This document shows, piece by piece, positions 1 through 7,110 of a stretch of DNA of 8,789 nucleotides (position 1 is its first letter; each line of letters begins with the position of its first letter). The translations under genes were made by a program, and so were the position numbers. This DNA comes from Verrucomicrobiota bacterium (GTDB lineage: Bacteria > Verrucomicrobiota > Verrucomicrobiia > Verrucomicrobiales > Akkermansiaceae). The notes beneath the pieces were generated by a model that had not been told where the DNA came from, ran no database searches, and worked only from the letters and a program-made list of their open reading frames with translations. The stretch is taken from the NCBI GenBank assembly GCA_009885905.1, contig VFJU01000382.1, positions 1 through 8,789 on the forward strand. Direction: 5' to 3'.

Positions 1-169
1 ACCGAGGATGGAAGAGCGGGTGAATAGGCGGTTTTTCAGGTTGGTTTTCATGGGGTATTTGGGTTGTTGGGTTGTGCATGGAGGCCGAAGCGGCAGGTAT
101 CTCACGCTCCGGAGTGGTCAATCACATAGCTGGGCAAGCCGAGCGACTCCATTCGAATGTCTCAGTTGG

Positions 170-238
170 CGGAAAGTTCCTGACATGACAGGATGCTTGC
201 TTGTAACTACAGATCGCCATCTTGAAGCGGCGGCAGAA
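170..238. repeat. Diverged 69-bp repeat, copy 1
   Basis: This segment aligns without gaps to 781-849. By hand count 44 of 69 positions are identical, and the first 24 positions match at 21. The best-conserved block ends in catgacagga and the copies share a second block around acagat and a terminal ggcagaa. The block contains a near-palindrome, CCTGACATGACAGG, with one mismatched pair. Both copies lie in gene-poor DNA, so this is probably a dispersed intergenic element and not a duplicated gene. Its function is unknown. Confidence 0.55.
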
Positions 239-480
239 TGGGAAATTGTGGAGATTCATGGCTTGATGGTTGGGTTTGGGGGTTTTGGGGTTTTGGATCG
301 CTTAGGCACGTCGTTGACGCAAAAAAAGCAACACAACGCAACAATACAAGCGAAGAGAGATCTCGTCAACCAAAAATGATCATTATGTTTTTGCATCATC
401 GGGCGATTACAGAATTAGCGGATGAAGTCAAGAATCAGATGTCTTTAAATTAAACTTTAAACTTTTTTCGAACCATCGCA

Positions 481-552
481 TTGCCACTTGCCAAAGGCGA
501 CCTTGGCGCTGTGCAGGGCGCTTGTTCAGCGCTTGGATTGGCACCGTGGCAA
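481..552. repeat. 72-nt imperfect inverted repeat with internal hairpin
   Basis: TTGCCAC at 481-487 is the exact reverse complement of GTGGCAA at 546-552. The stem continues after a small internal loop with TGCCAA at 489-494 pairing with TTGGCA at 538-543. Inside is a second hairpin, GCGCT (518-522) with AGCGC (528-532) around a 5-nt loop. The size and 7-bp closing stem resemble a tRNA outline, but there is no T-arm consensus or plausible anticodon arm, so a tRNA is not supported. It could be a small palindromic mobile repeat, a structured RNA or chance. Confidence 0.35.
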
Positions 553-601
553 GATTCCAAGTAAGAAAATTTATGACTCCAACAAAACACAACGCAATAA
601 A

Positions 602-678
602 ATGAAGCGCATGCATGCATGCACAAACCCAGAGTAGCCTGCCCACCGCCCGCTTTCACCCTGATTGAATTGCTGGTG
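602..678 (+). pseudogene. Broken N-terminus of a prepilin/pseudopilin-like gene
   Basis: Starting at ATG 619, the frame reads a short basic leader, then PPPAFTLIELLV. This matches the conserved prepilin leader and start of the hydrophobic helix in type IV pilins and type II secretion pseudopilins (usually FTLIELLVVIAIIAIL). After the Val codon at 676-678 the hydrophobic helix is missing and the frame continues with an unrelated polar sequence (ERRSGKVEI) up to a stop at 868-870. Upstream, ATG 602 (MKRMH) is in a different frame. Between the two is a GCATGCATGCATGCA run at 609-623. Removing two ATGC units, or adding one, would join ATG 602 to the FTLIELLV frame. I read this as a fragment left by slippage and truncation. 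A functional short peptide is possible but unlikely because the transmembrane helix is absent. Confidence 0.5.
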
Positions 679-780
679 GAAAGGAGAAGCGGAAAGGTTG
701 AAATTGGAAAAGGCGGAAAACATCCGGCACTGCTGGAACCACTAAGAAACACGGTTCTACCAAATAGAAGTGTCTTTAGT

Positions 781-849
781 CGGAAAATTTCTGTCATGAC
801 AGGAGATGCCATTGTTGTTACAGATAGTCATGGACGAAAAATGGCAGAA
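781..849. repeat. Diverged 69-bp repeat, copy 2
   Basis: This is the partner of 170-238 in the same orientation, 611 bp downstream, alignable over its full length without gaps. In this copy the core CTGTCATGACAG (791-802 minus one flanking shift) is a perfect 12-bp palindrome, a feature weakened by one substitution in copy 1. The palindrome could be a protein binding site or the conserved end of a repeat element. The copy lies about 100 bp downstream of the truncated prepilin leader. Confidence 0.55.
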
Positions 850-1130
850 GTTCCTGGTGAAGCGAGTTAGCAAGGGCTACCTGCCAGTAGGACGAGGACG
901 GCTCAGGGCTTTGTTTTCAAAGGATTTTCCGTTTTCTATCAGATCAAGATGTTCCATCGAATCCCTTCCCGAACCCGACGTAGGGAGGGACGGCTCCAGG
1001 CGAAATTCGATTGGTTTCAGTTGCGTGAGGACTGACCGTCGTCAGGAGTGGTAAATACAGGCTTGCTCGCTGAATCCGGCGCGTCCATGCATTTTCCGTC
1101 GGCCGCGTTGCAGTTCTGTCGCTGATGCAT

Positions 1131-1134
1131 GGAG
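1131..1134 (+). promoter_or_regulatory. Shine-Dalgarno GGAG for the GH144-like gene
   Basis: GGAG lies 8 nt before ATG 1143. The upstream in-frame ATG at 1125 and the downstream ATGs at 1185 and 1188 have no comparable sequence at a suitable distance. This decides the start in favour of 1143, although the resulting signal peptide has a long n-region. Confidence 0.5.
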
Positions 1135-1142
1135 TTGAATTC

Positions 1143-2528
1143 ATGCCAAGCCATACCAATAAGAGCGGTCCGCAAGTTAACAAGATGATGCCCAATTGCC
1201 TATTTCTCACCCGTCTGCGGATCAGCCGGATTTTCATCCCTATAATCTTAAGCTTTCAAGTCGCGCTGCTGCACGCCGAACCCCCTTCGGTGGCCGCTCC
1301 CCCGAAGCTCACGGACGAGCAGTTGATGGACGTGGTGCAGCGGCAAACCTTCAGGTATTTCTGGGATTATGCCCATCCGGTCTCCGGTTTGACGCGGGAG
1401 CAAAATACTTTCCCGGACCGCTGTGCGGTCGGGGGGTCAGGATTTGGAATGATGTCGATCATGGTAGGGGTGAAACGCGGCTACATCACGCGGGAAGAGG
1501 GTGCCGCCCGCTTGCTCAAGATGGGCCGTTTCCTGCGGGACAATACGACGCGTTATCACGGTGCATGGGCCCACTGGATCCATGGGGCCAGCGGCAAGTC
1601 GCTTCAATTTGATGAAACGGATGACGGCGGAGATATCGTGGAGACGGCGTTTCTGATGCAAGCAATGCTTACCGTCCGGAACGCGTTTTCCAGCGACAAC
1701 CCGGTGGAGGCCGAACTGCGCGGGATCATCACGAAATTATGGGAGGAAGTGGAGTGGGATTGGTATACGCGCGGCGGAGACCAGATCTACTGGCATTGGT
1801 CTCCCACCCACGGGTGGAGCAAAAACCAATGGGTGAAGGGATACAATGAGTGCATGATTGTGTATTTATTGGGAGCTGCGTCACCGACACATTCTTTGCC
1901 AGCGTCTACCTACGCAAATGGTTGGGCCGGCAAAGAGTATGCCAAACGGTTACAAATCAAGTGGCCTTATACCACAGGGGGACCTTTGTTCCTGACTCAC
2001 TATTCATTTCTCGGAATGACCCCGCACTTTGCCGATGCCTATATATCCGATGCCTCTTTTTCTTCCTATTTTGATCGTGGACGGGAGCAGACCCTGATCA
2101 ACCGCCGCTTTTGCGTTAGCCGCCAGAACGTTTTTTCTCAATACAATGAAAACTGCTGGGGGCTGACCGCAAGTCGCGATCCTGACAAGGGTTATGACGT
2201 GCACTTGCCGTGGGACAAAAAGGACAACGGGACGATTGCTCCCACGGCGGCGATCTCGTCGATCATCTACACCCCGGAGGAGTCTCTCGCGGCCATGCGT
2301 CACTTTTACGAGGTCTACGGGCCACAAGGGCTGTGGGGCGAATACGGCTTCAAGGATGCGTTCAATCCGGCTAGGAAATGGTACTCGCAGCACTACCTTG
2401 CGATCGATCAAGGGCCTATCCTGATCATGATCGAGAATTATCGTAGCCAGTTGTTGTGGAAGCATTTCATGGCGGATCCCGAAATCCAGCGGATGTTGAT
2501 CAAGCTCAATCTCCAGCTGACACGCTGA
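1143..2528 (+). CDS. Secreted glucoamylase-like glycoside hydrolase (GH144-type, probable endo-beta-1,2-glucanase)
   Basis: The 461-residue product is probably exported. A long basic n-region is followed by a hydrophobic stretch at about 30-43 and a likely signal peptidase I site after LHA (residue 45). The mature part resembles the glycoamylase family (Pfam PF10091), which includes GH144 endo-beta-1,2-glucanases. Visible family features are QTFRYFWDYAHP near 68-79, the acidic motif ETDDGGDIVE at 158-167, a Trp-rich patch near 205-225, NGTIAPTAA near 362-370 and IDQGPI at 421-426. In the acidic motif D160, D164 and E167 have the spacing of the residues implicated in catalysis in the Chitinophaga GH144 enzyme; this is from memory and by eye. 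The length is normal for the family. The gene starts a cluster with a sulfatase and a sugar symporter, which suggests cleavage of an extracellular or periplasmic beta-glucan. Starts at 1125, 1185 or 1188 are alternatives; 1185/1188 would give a more typical short n-region. The family is well supported, the exact linkage specificity is not. Confidence 0.85.
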   Translation: MPSHTNKSGPQVNKMMPNCLFLTRLRISRIFIPIILSFQVALLHAEPPSVAAPPKLTDEQLMDVVQRQTFRYFWDYAHPVSGLTREQNTFPDRCAVGGSGFGMMSIMVGVKRGYITREEGAARLLKMGRFLRDNTTRYHGAWAHWIHGASGKSLQFDETDDGGDIVETAFLMQAMLTVRNAFSSDNPVEAELRGIITKLWEEVEWDWYTRGGDQIYWHWSPTHGWSKNQWVKGYNECMIVYLLGAASPTHSLPASTYANGWAGKEYAKRLQIKWPYTTGGPLFLTHYSFLGMTPHFADAYISDASFSSYFDRGREQTLINRRFCVSRQNVFSQYNENCWGLTASRDPDKGYDVHLPWDKKDNGTIAPTAAISSIIYTPEESLAAMRHFYEVYGPQGLWGEYGFKDAFNPARKWYSQHYLAIDQGPILIMIENYRSQLLWKHFMADPEIQRMLIKLNLQLTR

Positions 2529-2559
2529 ATCCGTTTTTTCAGTTATCATACCTAATCCC

Positions 2560-3921
2560 ATGTTCAAGACAACCGCCACGCTCGTCCTTTCAAGCTTCCT
2601 GCTCCCGCTGGTAGTCCGCGGTGCGGACAAACCCAACGTCATCGTCTTCTTCGCCGATGACCTGGGCTATGCCGATGTGGGCTATCAAGGCAGCGCGGAC
2701 ATGAAGACCCCGAACATCGACTCGATCGCGCGCAATGGAGTCCGGTTTTCGGCAGGCTACGTCACCGCCCCGGTCTGCGGGCCGTCGCGCGCCGGACTGT
2801 GCAGCGGGCTCTATCAGAACCGCTTCGGCTTCGAGGACAACCCCGGCCCCTACAAGGTGTCTAAGGAGGTGAGAATAGGCACGCCCGCGTCCGTGAAAAC
2901 ATTGCCCGAACGCATGAAAACGCTGGGCTACAAGACCGGCATGGTCGGCAAGGAGCATACGGGAAACTTGCCGGAATTCCACCCTAACGCCAAGGGATAT
3001 GACGAGTTTTTCGGCTTCGTCAACGGCGCGTCCAACTACCGCCCGGACGGGCGCTTCGGCAAGGACATGAACGCGCCTAACAATCCGATCCTGAGGAACC
3101 GGGAGAAAGTTCAGGAGAGCGAATACCTCACCGATGCGTTCGGTCGCGAGGCGGTGGCGTTCATCGACCGCCACAAGAGCGAGCCGTTTTTCCTCTACGT
3201 CGCGTTCAACGGAATCCACGGGCCGCAGCAGGCGAAGGATGAGGATTTGGAGAGATTCAAGGACATCAAGGACAAAAAGCGACGCCTAGCGGTGGCGATG
3301 ACCTACAGCGTGGATCTCAACATCGGCCGCGTTCTAACCGCGCTTCGCAATCATGACCTTGAAAAGAACACCCTGGTGGTTTTCCTCAGCGACAACGGCG
3401 GCAAGCCGCTAGACAACGGCTCGCAGAACACCCCGCTGCGGGGCATGAAGACGCAGTTGCGGGACGGCGGCATCCGCATCCCGTTCTGCCTGCAATGGCC
3501 GGCTCAAGTCACTGCGGGCCGCAAGATCGACACCCCGGTGATCAGTCTCGACCTGTTGCCCACCATCCTCGCCGCGGCCGGAGCACCGGTGAAGGACAAG
3601 CTGGACGGAGTGGACCTGCTGGCTGTGTTGACCGGCAAAGCCCACCAGCTAAAGGAGCGGAGCTTGTTCTGGCGATTCAACGACTCATGGGCGATCCGCG
3701 ATTCCACTTGGAAGCTCGTCTGCTTCGGCGAAAAGGGGAAACCCGAGCTTTATAAAATCGCCACGGACATCGGCGAAAGCAAGAACTTGGCAAGCGAAGA
3801 ACCTGCCACTGTCGAACGCATGGAGAAAGCCTACAAGGAATGGGCATCCCAGATGATGCCGAAGCAGTGGGGATGGAATAAGACCTTTCCGGTGTATGAT
3901 CCAGAAATGGCCGGCGAATAA
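2560..3921 (+). CDS. Secreted type I sulfatase (formylglycine-dependent, S1 family)
   Basis: The 453-residue product hydrolyses sulfate esters, most likely on a carbohydrate given its neighbours. A signal peptide covers about residues 1-22 (cleavage near VRGA). The alkaline phosphatase-like sulfatase fold is clear: ADDLGYADVG gives metal ligands D33 and D34, and CGPSRAGLCSG at 73-83 is the sulfatase signature with C73 as the residue oxidised to formylglycine and R77 beside it. K131 and H133 fall in the second signature, H220 in NGIHGP, D278/N279 in LSDNGG, and K297 before the RDGGIRIP motif. All expected catalytic positions are present. The second signature reads GKEHTG where GKWHLG is usual, so W and L are replaced. 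No formylglycine-generating enzyme is in the window, so maturation must rely on one encoded elsewhere. There is no visible Shine-Dalgarno before ATG 2560. The 31-bp gap to the upstream gene has no terminator, and the stop overlaps the next start, so it is probably co-transcribed. The substrate cannot be told from sequence. Confidence 0.95.
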   Translation: MFKTTATLVLSSFLLPLVVRGADKPNVIVFFADDLGYADVGYQGSADMKTPNIDSIARNGVRFSAGYVTAPVCGPSRAGLCSGLYQNRFGFEDNPGPYKVSKEVRIGTPASVKTLPERMKTLGYKTGMVGKEHTGNLPEFHPNAKGYDEFFGFVNGASNYRPDGRFGKDMNAPNNPILRNREKVQESEYLTDAFGREAVAFIDRHKSEPFFLYVAFNGIHGPQQAKDEDLERFKDIKDKKRRLAVAMTYSVDLNIGRVLTALRNHDLEKNTLVVFLSDNGGKPLDNGSQNTPLRGMKTQLRDGGIRIPFCLQWPAQVTAGRKIDTPVISLDLLPTILAAAGAPVKDKLDGVDLLAVLTGKAHQLKERSLFWRFNDSWAIRDSTWKLVCFGEKGKPELYKIATDIGESKNLASEEPATVERMEKAYKEWASQMMPKQWGWNKTFPVYDPEMAGE

Positions 3922-5648
3922 TGGACCTGTCGCCACCCCATACCCCAGCGCCGCCGACCGGGGCAGTCCGCCTGCCATGGAAAACGGTGGTCGCCTACGG
4001 ATTCGGTGGATTGGTGCCGGTCGCCCTGTATAACATCGCCGGTCAATTGATCGGGCTGATCGGCAATATCGGCCTCGGCCTGAGCGCCTTTTGGCTGGGC
4101 GTTATTCTGATTATTCCGCGGCTGTGGGATGCCATCTCCGATCCGCTCATCGGCCATTTTTCAGACAACCTGCGCACCCGATGGGGGCGACGGCGACCGT
4201 TTTTGTTAGTGGGCGGTATCGCCGTGGCGGTGAGTTTCGTCCTAATGTGGTGGGTTCCCAAGTATCCCGGTGCCAGCGAGGAAGCACGGCAGTGGATGCA
4301 ACTCGGCCACATCCTTGGCTGGCTGCTAATCTTTTACACCGCCGTCAATCTTTTTGAAATTCCGCATGGGGCGCTCGGCATGGAAATGAGCAGCGACACC
4401 GACGAGCGCACCCGGCTCTTCAGTGCCAAGAGCTTCCTCGGCAATCTCTTCGCCATGGGCACGCCCTGGTTGTTCGCGCTGGCCAATCTGGAAATGTTCA
4501 AAGGCCCCGGCGGCAACGAGGTGGATGGCATGAAATACGTTTCCATGCTGGTCTCTATCATCGTCATTCCGATGTCTGTTTGGTGGTTCATGGCCTGCCC
4601 GGAGCCCGCCGCCGCCACCACGCGGGAGCGGCCGCAGACCCAATTCTGGGCCAGCATGCGCGTTGCCTGCACGAACCGCGCCTTCATTATTCTGGTCGGC
4701 GTCGTCTTCACCTTGTCGATGGGCTTTAACTTCGTCAGCCTGCTCAATTACTACATCACCATCTTCTACCTCTATGGCGGTGACAAGGCGGCGGCCGGGC
4801 CCTTGTTGGGCATCAATGGCACCATCTGGGCCATCACCGGTCTGCTGGCGGTGTTCCCCCTCAACTGGCTGGCACCACGCCTCGGGAAAAAGCGCACGTT
4901 GGCCATCGCCATCAGCCTGATGATCGCCGCGCAGCTCGCCAAAATTTTCTGTTATGATCCGGAGCAGCCGTATTTGGTGGTGATTCCCACGGTGTTGTTG
5001 TCTGCAGGCATGCTGATGTTTTTCACGCTCGGCTCATCGATGCTTGGTGACGTCTGCGATGACGCGGAAAAGCGCAGCGGTCAGCGCAACGAGGGCAGCC
5101 TCTACGCCGCCTATTGGTGGTTCATCAAGATGGGCACCGCCTTCGCCAGCTTCGTCACCGGCGCGCTGATCGTGTTCACCCACTTCGATGAAAAACAAAG
5201 CATCGGCATCGACCGGCTTTCTGGCCAGGTCCAAGCAGCGGCGGCCGTATTCGAAGACGGTGGCCAGCCCGATGGGTCAGAAACGCCGATATTATTGGAA
5301 AAGCTACGCGCCGCCCGCCGCGCCGCCGCTGACATGGCAGCCCACTTCACCACCGAGGCAGCCGCCTCCACGGTTCGCCAGGCCCACTGCCTCGCGCTCG
5401 CCGCCACGCTCGACCCGATCATCGCCAAACTCGACGCGCTCACCGCGCAGCCCGGTATCCCGCCTGATGCGAAGAATCTCCAGACATTACTGACCGAACT
5501 CCACCCGTTGACCCGCCAGGCCCCCGGCGTGCTCTGGCGCATGCGCCTGACTGAAATCGGGCTGCCAATTCTGCTCAGCTTGATCTCCCTGCTACTCCTG
5601 GGATTCTATCCGCTTTCAACCATGCGCCTTGATACAATCAGACCGTGA
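3921..5648 (+). CDS. GPH-family (MelB-like) sugar:cation symporter with a large insertion
   Basis: The 575-residue product is a 12-helix major facilitator protein of the glycoside-pentoside-hexuronide:cation symporter family. The helix 2/loop 2-3 motif is intact: WDAISDPLIG (69-78) followed by RWGRRRPF (87-94). D70 and D74 match the cation-binding Asp55 and Asp59 of Salmonella MelB; E146 in FEIPHGAL sits where MelB has sugar-binding Asp124, while the Asp19 position is not acidic. The loop before helix 11 has the typical D-C-D-D-A-E-K-R-S-G-Q-R-N-E-G pattern (377-392). Helix 11 ends near 420 and helix 12 runs about 545-563. Between them is an Ala-rich, largely helical segment of about 120 residues that ordinary members of roughly 450-500 residues lack; by topology it should face the periplasm. 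The ATG overlaps the sulfatase stop by one base (TAATG), indicating translational coupling. It probably imports sugars released by the two upstream exported enzymes. Confidence 0.9.
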   Translation: MDLSPPHTPAPPTGAVRLPWKTVVAYGFGGLVPVALYNIAGQLIGLIGNIGLGLSAFWLGVILIIPRLWDAISDPLIGHFSDNLRTRWGRRRPFLLVGGIAVAVSFVLMWWVPKYPGASEEARQWMQLGHILGWLLIFYTAVNLFEIPHGALGMEMSSDTDERTRLFSAKSFLGNLFAMGTPWLFALANLEMFKGPGGNEVDGMKYVSMLVSIIVIPMSVWWFMACPEPAAATTRERPQTQFWASMRVACTNRAFIILVGVVFTLSMGFNFVSLLNYYITIFYLYGGDKAAAGPLLGINGTIWAITGLLAVFPLNWLAPRLGKKRTLAIAISLMIAAQLAKIFCYDPEQPYLVVIPTVLLSAGMLMFFTLGSSMLGDVCDDAEKRSGQRNEGSLYAAYWWFIKMGTAFASFVTGALIVFTHFDEKQSIGIDRLSGQVQAAAAVFEDGGQPDGSETPILLEKLRAARRAAADMAAHFTTEAAASTVRQAHCLALAATLDPIIAKLDALTAQPGIPPDAKNLQTLLTELHPLTRQAPGVLWRMRLTEIGLPILLSLISLLLLGFYPLSTMRLDTIRP

Positions 5649-5676
5649 ATCCCACATCCTCACGATCCTAGCCGTC

Positions 5677-7062
5677 ATGAATGAGAGTCCCCCACCCTTG
5701 GAAGCCCTATCGACTCCTCCCAAGCGTCCATTTTGGACTCCGCCGAGAGTGGCGGCCATTCCCTGCCTGCTTGCAGGGGGCTTTTGGATATGCGGTGGCC
5801 TGTTGCCCACCAAGGAAACCCGAATCTGCTATCCTAGCGAAATCACCCGGACGAGTGCGGCTCAATCGTCTGAAACCAAGCAAGCGAGTCCCCCGTCGGC
5901 ACAGGAAACGAAGAACTTGATGGAGAGTTACGGTCCTGTTCTTGCAAAATATGGCTTTAGCCGATGTGAGCTGAAGAATGGCGGCGTGGACGGCGCGGTC
6001 GATCTGAAGCGTCTCTTCAACGCGCTCGGCTGGACGGTCATCGCATTGGGCTGTATCCCTAACGCCCTATCGAATTTCGCGATCGGAAAAAACACACGAC
6101 AACCCAGCATTTGGGCCGCAGGTCTGACCTGGGTCGTTAACTTCCCGATCTTGCTGCTCACCCAATCCGTCGCCAGCCTGGCATTTTCCAATATCGCGCT
6201 TGGGCTGCTTGTGGCGGGTGCTGCCAATCAGGTTCAAAACGGCCAGTTGAAACCCGACGCGAAACGTGTCGAATTGCACATGGAACGGATGACCAGCTTG
6301 AAAACACTGGTACGATCTTTTCTATCAGTAAAAGAAATGATAGAAACCGGAAAGGAAGCACTCGCCATGGCGAAATTTGTCGGCGGTGACATCAGGCGTA
6401 TCGGCAACTCATTCATGGACGTGGCAACACAGTCGGCCGACTATCTTTCAGGAAAGCGGAAAGATGCGCCTGGCTTTATTGCCGGGTTTTCTACTATCGA
6501 ACCCGATCCCGAACAGAAACGGATTATCGCCGGATTGTTTGGCATCGCAGCCGTGATCGCGTTGCCCGCCATGTTCTTGTCGCATGCGTGTCTATTGTTG
6601 TTTTTAAGTGCCGGAGATTTCACAAAGATCGCTCTCGAGACGATGGGAATAGCAGGCTTCCTTGATGCGATCACGGTCTTCCAACAGAGCTGTAAATTCA
6701 AGGTTGATACCAACAGCAAGATGGAACGTGTCCACAAAAAGGGCATCTGCGTGGCCGTCGCGGCCAAAGGACTTACCGATTTAGTAAGCTTTATGGCGGT
6801 CTCGGATTTGTTCCTCGGAATCAAGTTTGTAATTCTGGGCGGCTCACTGGCCGAGTTTTGGAATAAAGTCGATCAAGACGGGCAATTCGAGGGCTGGATG
6901 GAAGATCACTATCAGAAGATCTGCCAAACCCGTGACGAAAATCCCGAAGCCGCCCAGGTGGCGATCGAAGAGATCAAGAAGCGCGCGACCACCTCGGCAG
7001 CATGGAGAAAGCTGCAAGATTATCTGGAAGAAAAAGCCAGGGCGAATCAGCACCAAGCTTAA
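5677..7062 (+). CDS. Unrecognised multi-pass membrane protein
   Basis: I do not recognise this 461-residue protein. It has a Pro-rich N-terminus, a hydrophobic segment at about 25-44, then a polar Ser/Thr/Gln/Glu-rich stretch to about 112. Further hydrophobic segments lie near 114-133, 146-182 (possibly two helices), 282-312 and 368-390. The segment between about 190 and 280 is polar and partly helical, and the C-terminus from about 395 is highly charged with a probable helical or coiled tail (EEIKKR, YLEEKARA). Cysteines occur at 30, 39, 51, 97 and 126 in the N-terminal third. An in-frame TTG at 5629 would add 16 residues and overlap the symporter gene; ATG 5677 is preferred although no Shine-Dalgarno is visible. 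It follows the symporter by 28 bp on the same strand without an obvious terminator, so it may be in the same operon, but nothing in it indicates a role in sugar use. Confidence 0.75.
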   Translation: MNESPPPLEALSTPPKRPFWTPPRVAAIPCLLAGGFWICGGLLPTKETRICYPSEITRTSAAQSSETKQASPPSAQETKNLMESYGPVLAKYGFSRCELKNGGVDGAVDLKRLFNALGWTVIALGCIPNALSNFAIGKNTRQPSIWAAGLTWVVNFPILLLTQSVASLAFSNIALGLLVAGAANQVQNGQLKPDAKRVELHMERMTSLKTLVRSFLSVKEMIETGKEALAMAKFVGGDIRRIGNSFMDVATQSADYLSGKRKDAPGFIAGFSTIEPDPEQKRIIAGLFGIAAVIALPAMFLSHACLLLFLSAGDFTKIALETMGIAGFLDAITVFQQSCKFKVDTNSKMERVHKKGICVAVAAKGLTDLVSFMAVSDLFLGIKFVILGGSLAEFWNKVDQDGQFEGWMEDHYQKICQTRDENPEAAQVAIEEIKKRATTSAAWRKLQDYLEEKARANQHQA

Positions 7063-7110
7063 AAAGCCATTGCCTGACAACCATCACCCGAATCCAATTC
7101 AGCCTCTTTA

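Larger units (their letters stand above)
1..1142. other. Gene-poor region with decayed and repeated DNA
   Basis: No reading frame here looks like an intact gene. The frames that stay open (for example 8-379 plus, 450-812 minus, 944-1237 minus) have odd compositions rich in Trp, Gly, Ser or Arg, no family motif, and overlap each other. Composition is patchy: a T/G-rich tract near 30-75 and 255-300, A-rich runs near 320-370 and 580-605, and an AT-rich stretch near 440-470. A 12-mer, aacacaacgcaa, occurs at 330-341 and again at 586-597. Within the region are a pair of diverged 69-bp repeats, an imperfect inverted repeat and a broken prepilin leader, each listed separately. In frame with 469, codons 454-561 could encode a short peptide ending near APWQDSK, which may be a gene fragment, but it has no start codon. 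I saw no convincing promoter for the downstream operon, although one is expected between about 870 and 1130. Confidence 0.6.

Noticed and set aside
8..379. Plus-strand open frame of 123 codons at the window start
   Set aside because: Its composition is rich in Gly, Trp and Arg, it has no motif or Shine-Dalgarno, and it covers a diverged repeat and T/G-rich DNA.
481..552. tRNA gene
   Set aside because: The closing stem and length fit, but the T-arm consensus, a D-arm GG and a plausible anticodon loop are missing.
909..922. Hairpin CTTTG-TTTT-CAAAG as a terminator or operator
   Set aside because: The stem is only 5 bp and has no following T run; it is likely to occur by chance.
2004..2642. 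Minus-strand 212-codon open frame opposite the GH144-like gene
   Set aside because: It lies antisense to the strongly supported hydrolase and sulfatase genes and shows no family motifs; it is a shadow of high-G+C coding DNA.
2590..3219. Minus-strand 209-codon open frame opposite the sulfatase
   Set aside because: It is antisense to the sulfatase catalytic region and is Arg/Val/Ala-rich in the way expected of a codon shadow.
5629..5676. TTG start at 5629 for the membrane protein
   Set aside because: It would overlap the symporter gene by 20 bases with a rare start codon and no Shine-Dalgarno; ATG 5677 is simpler, though neither is proven.
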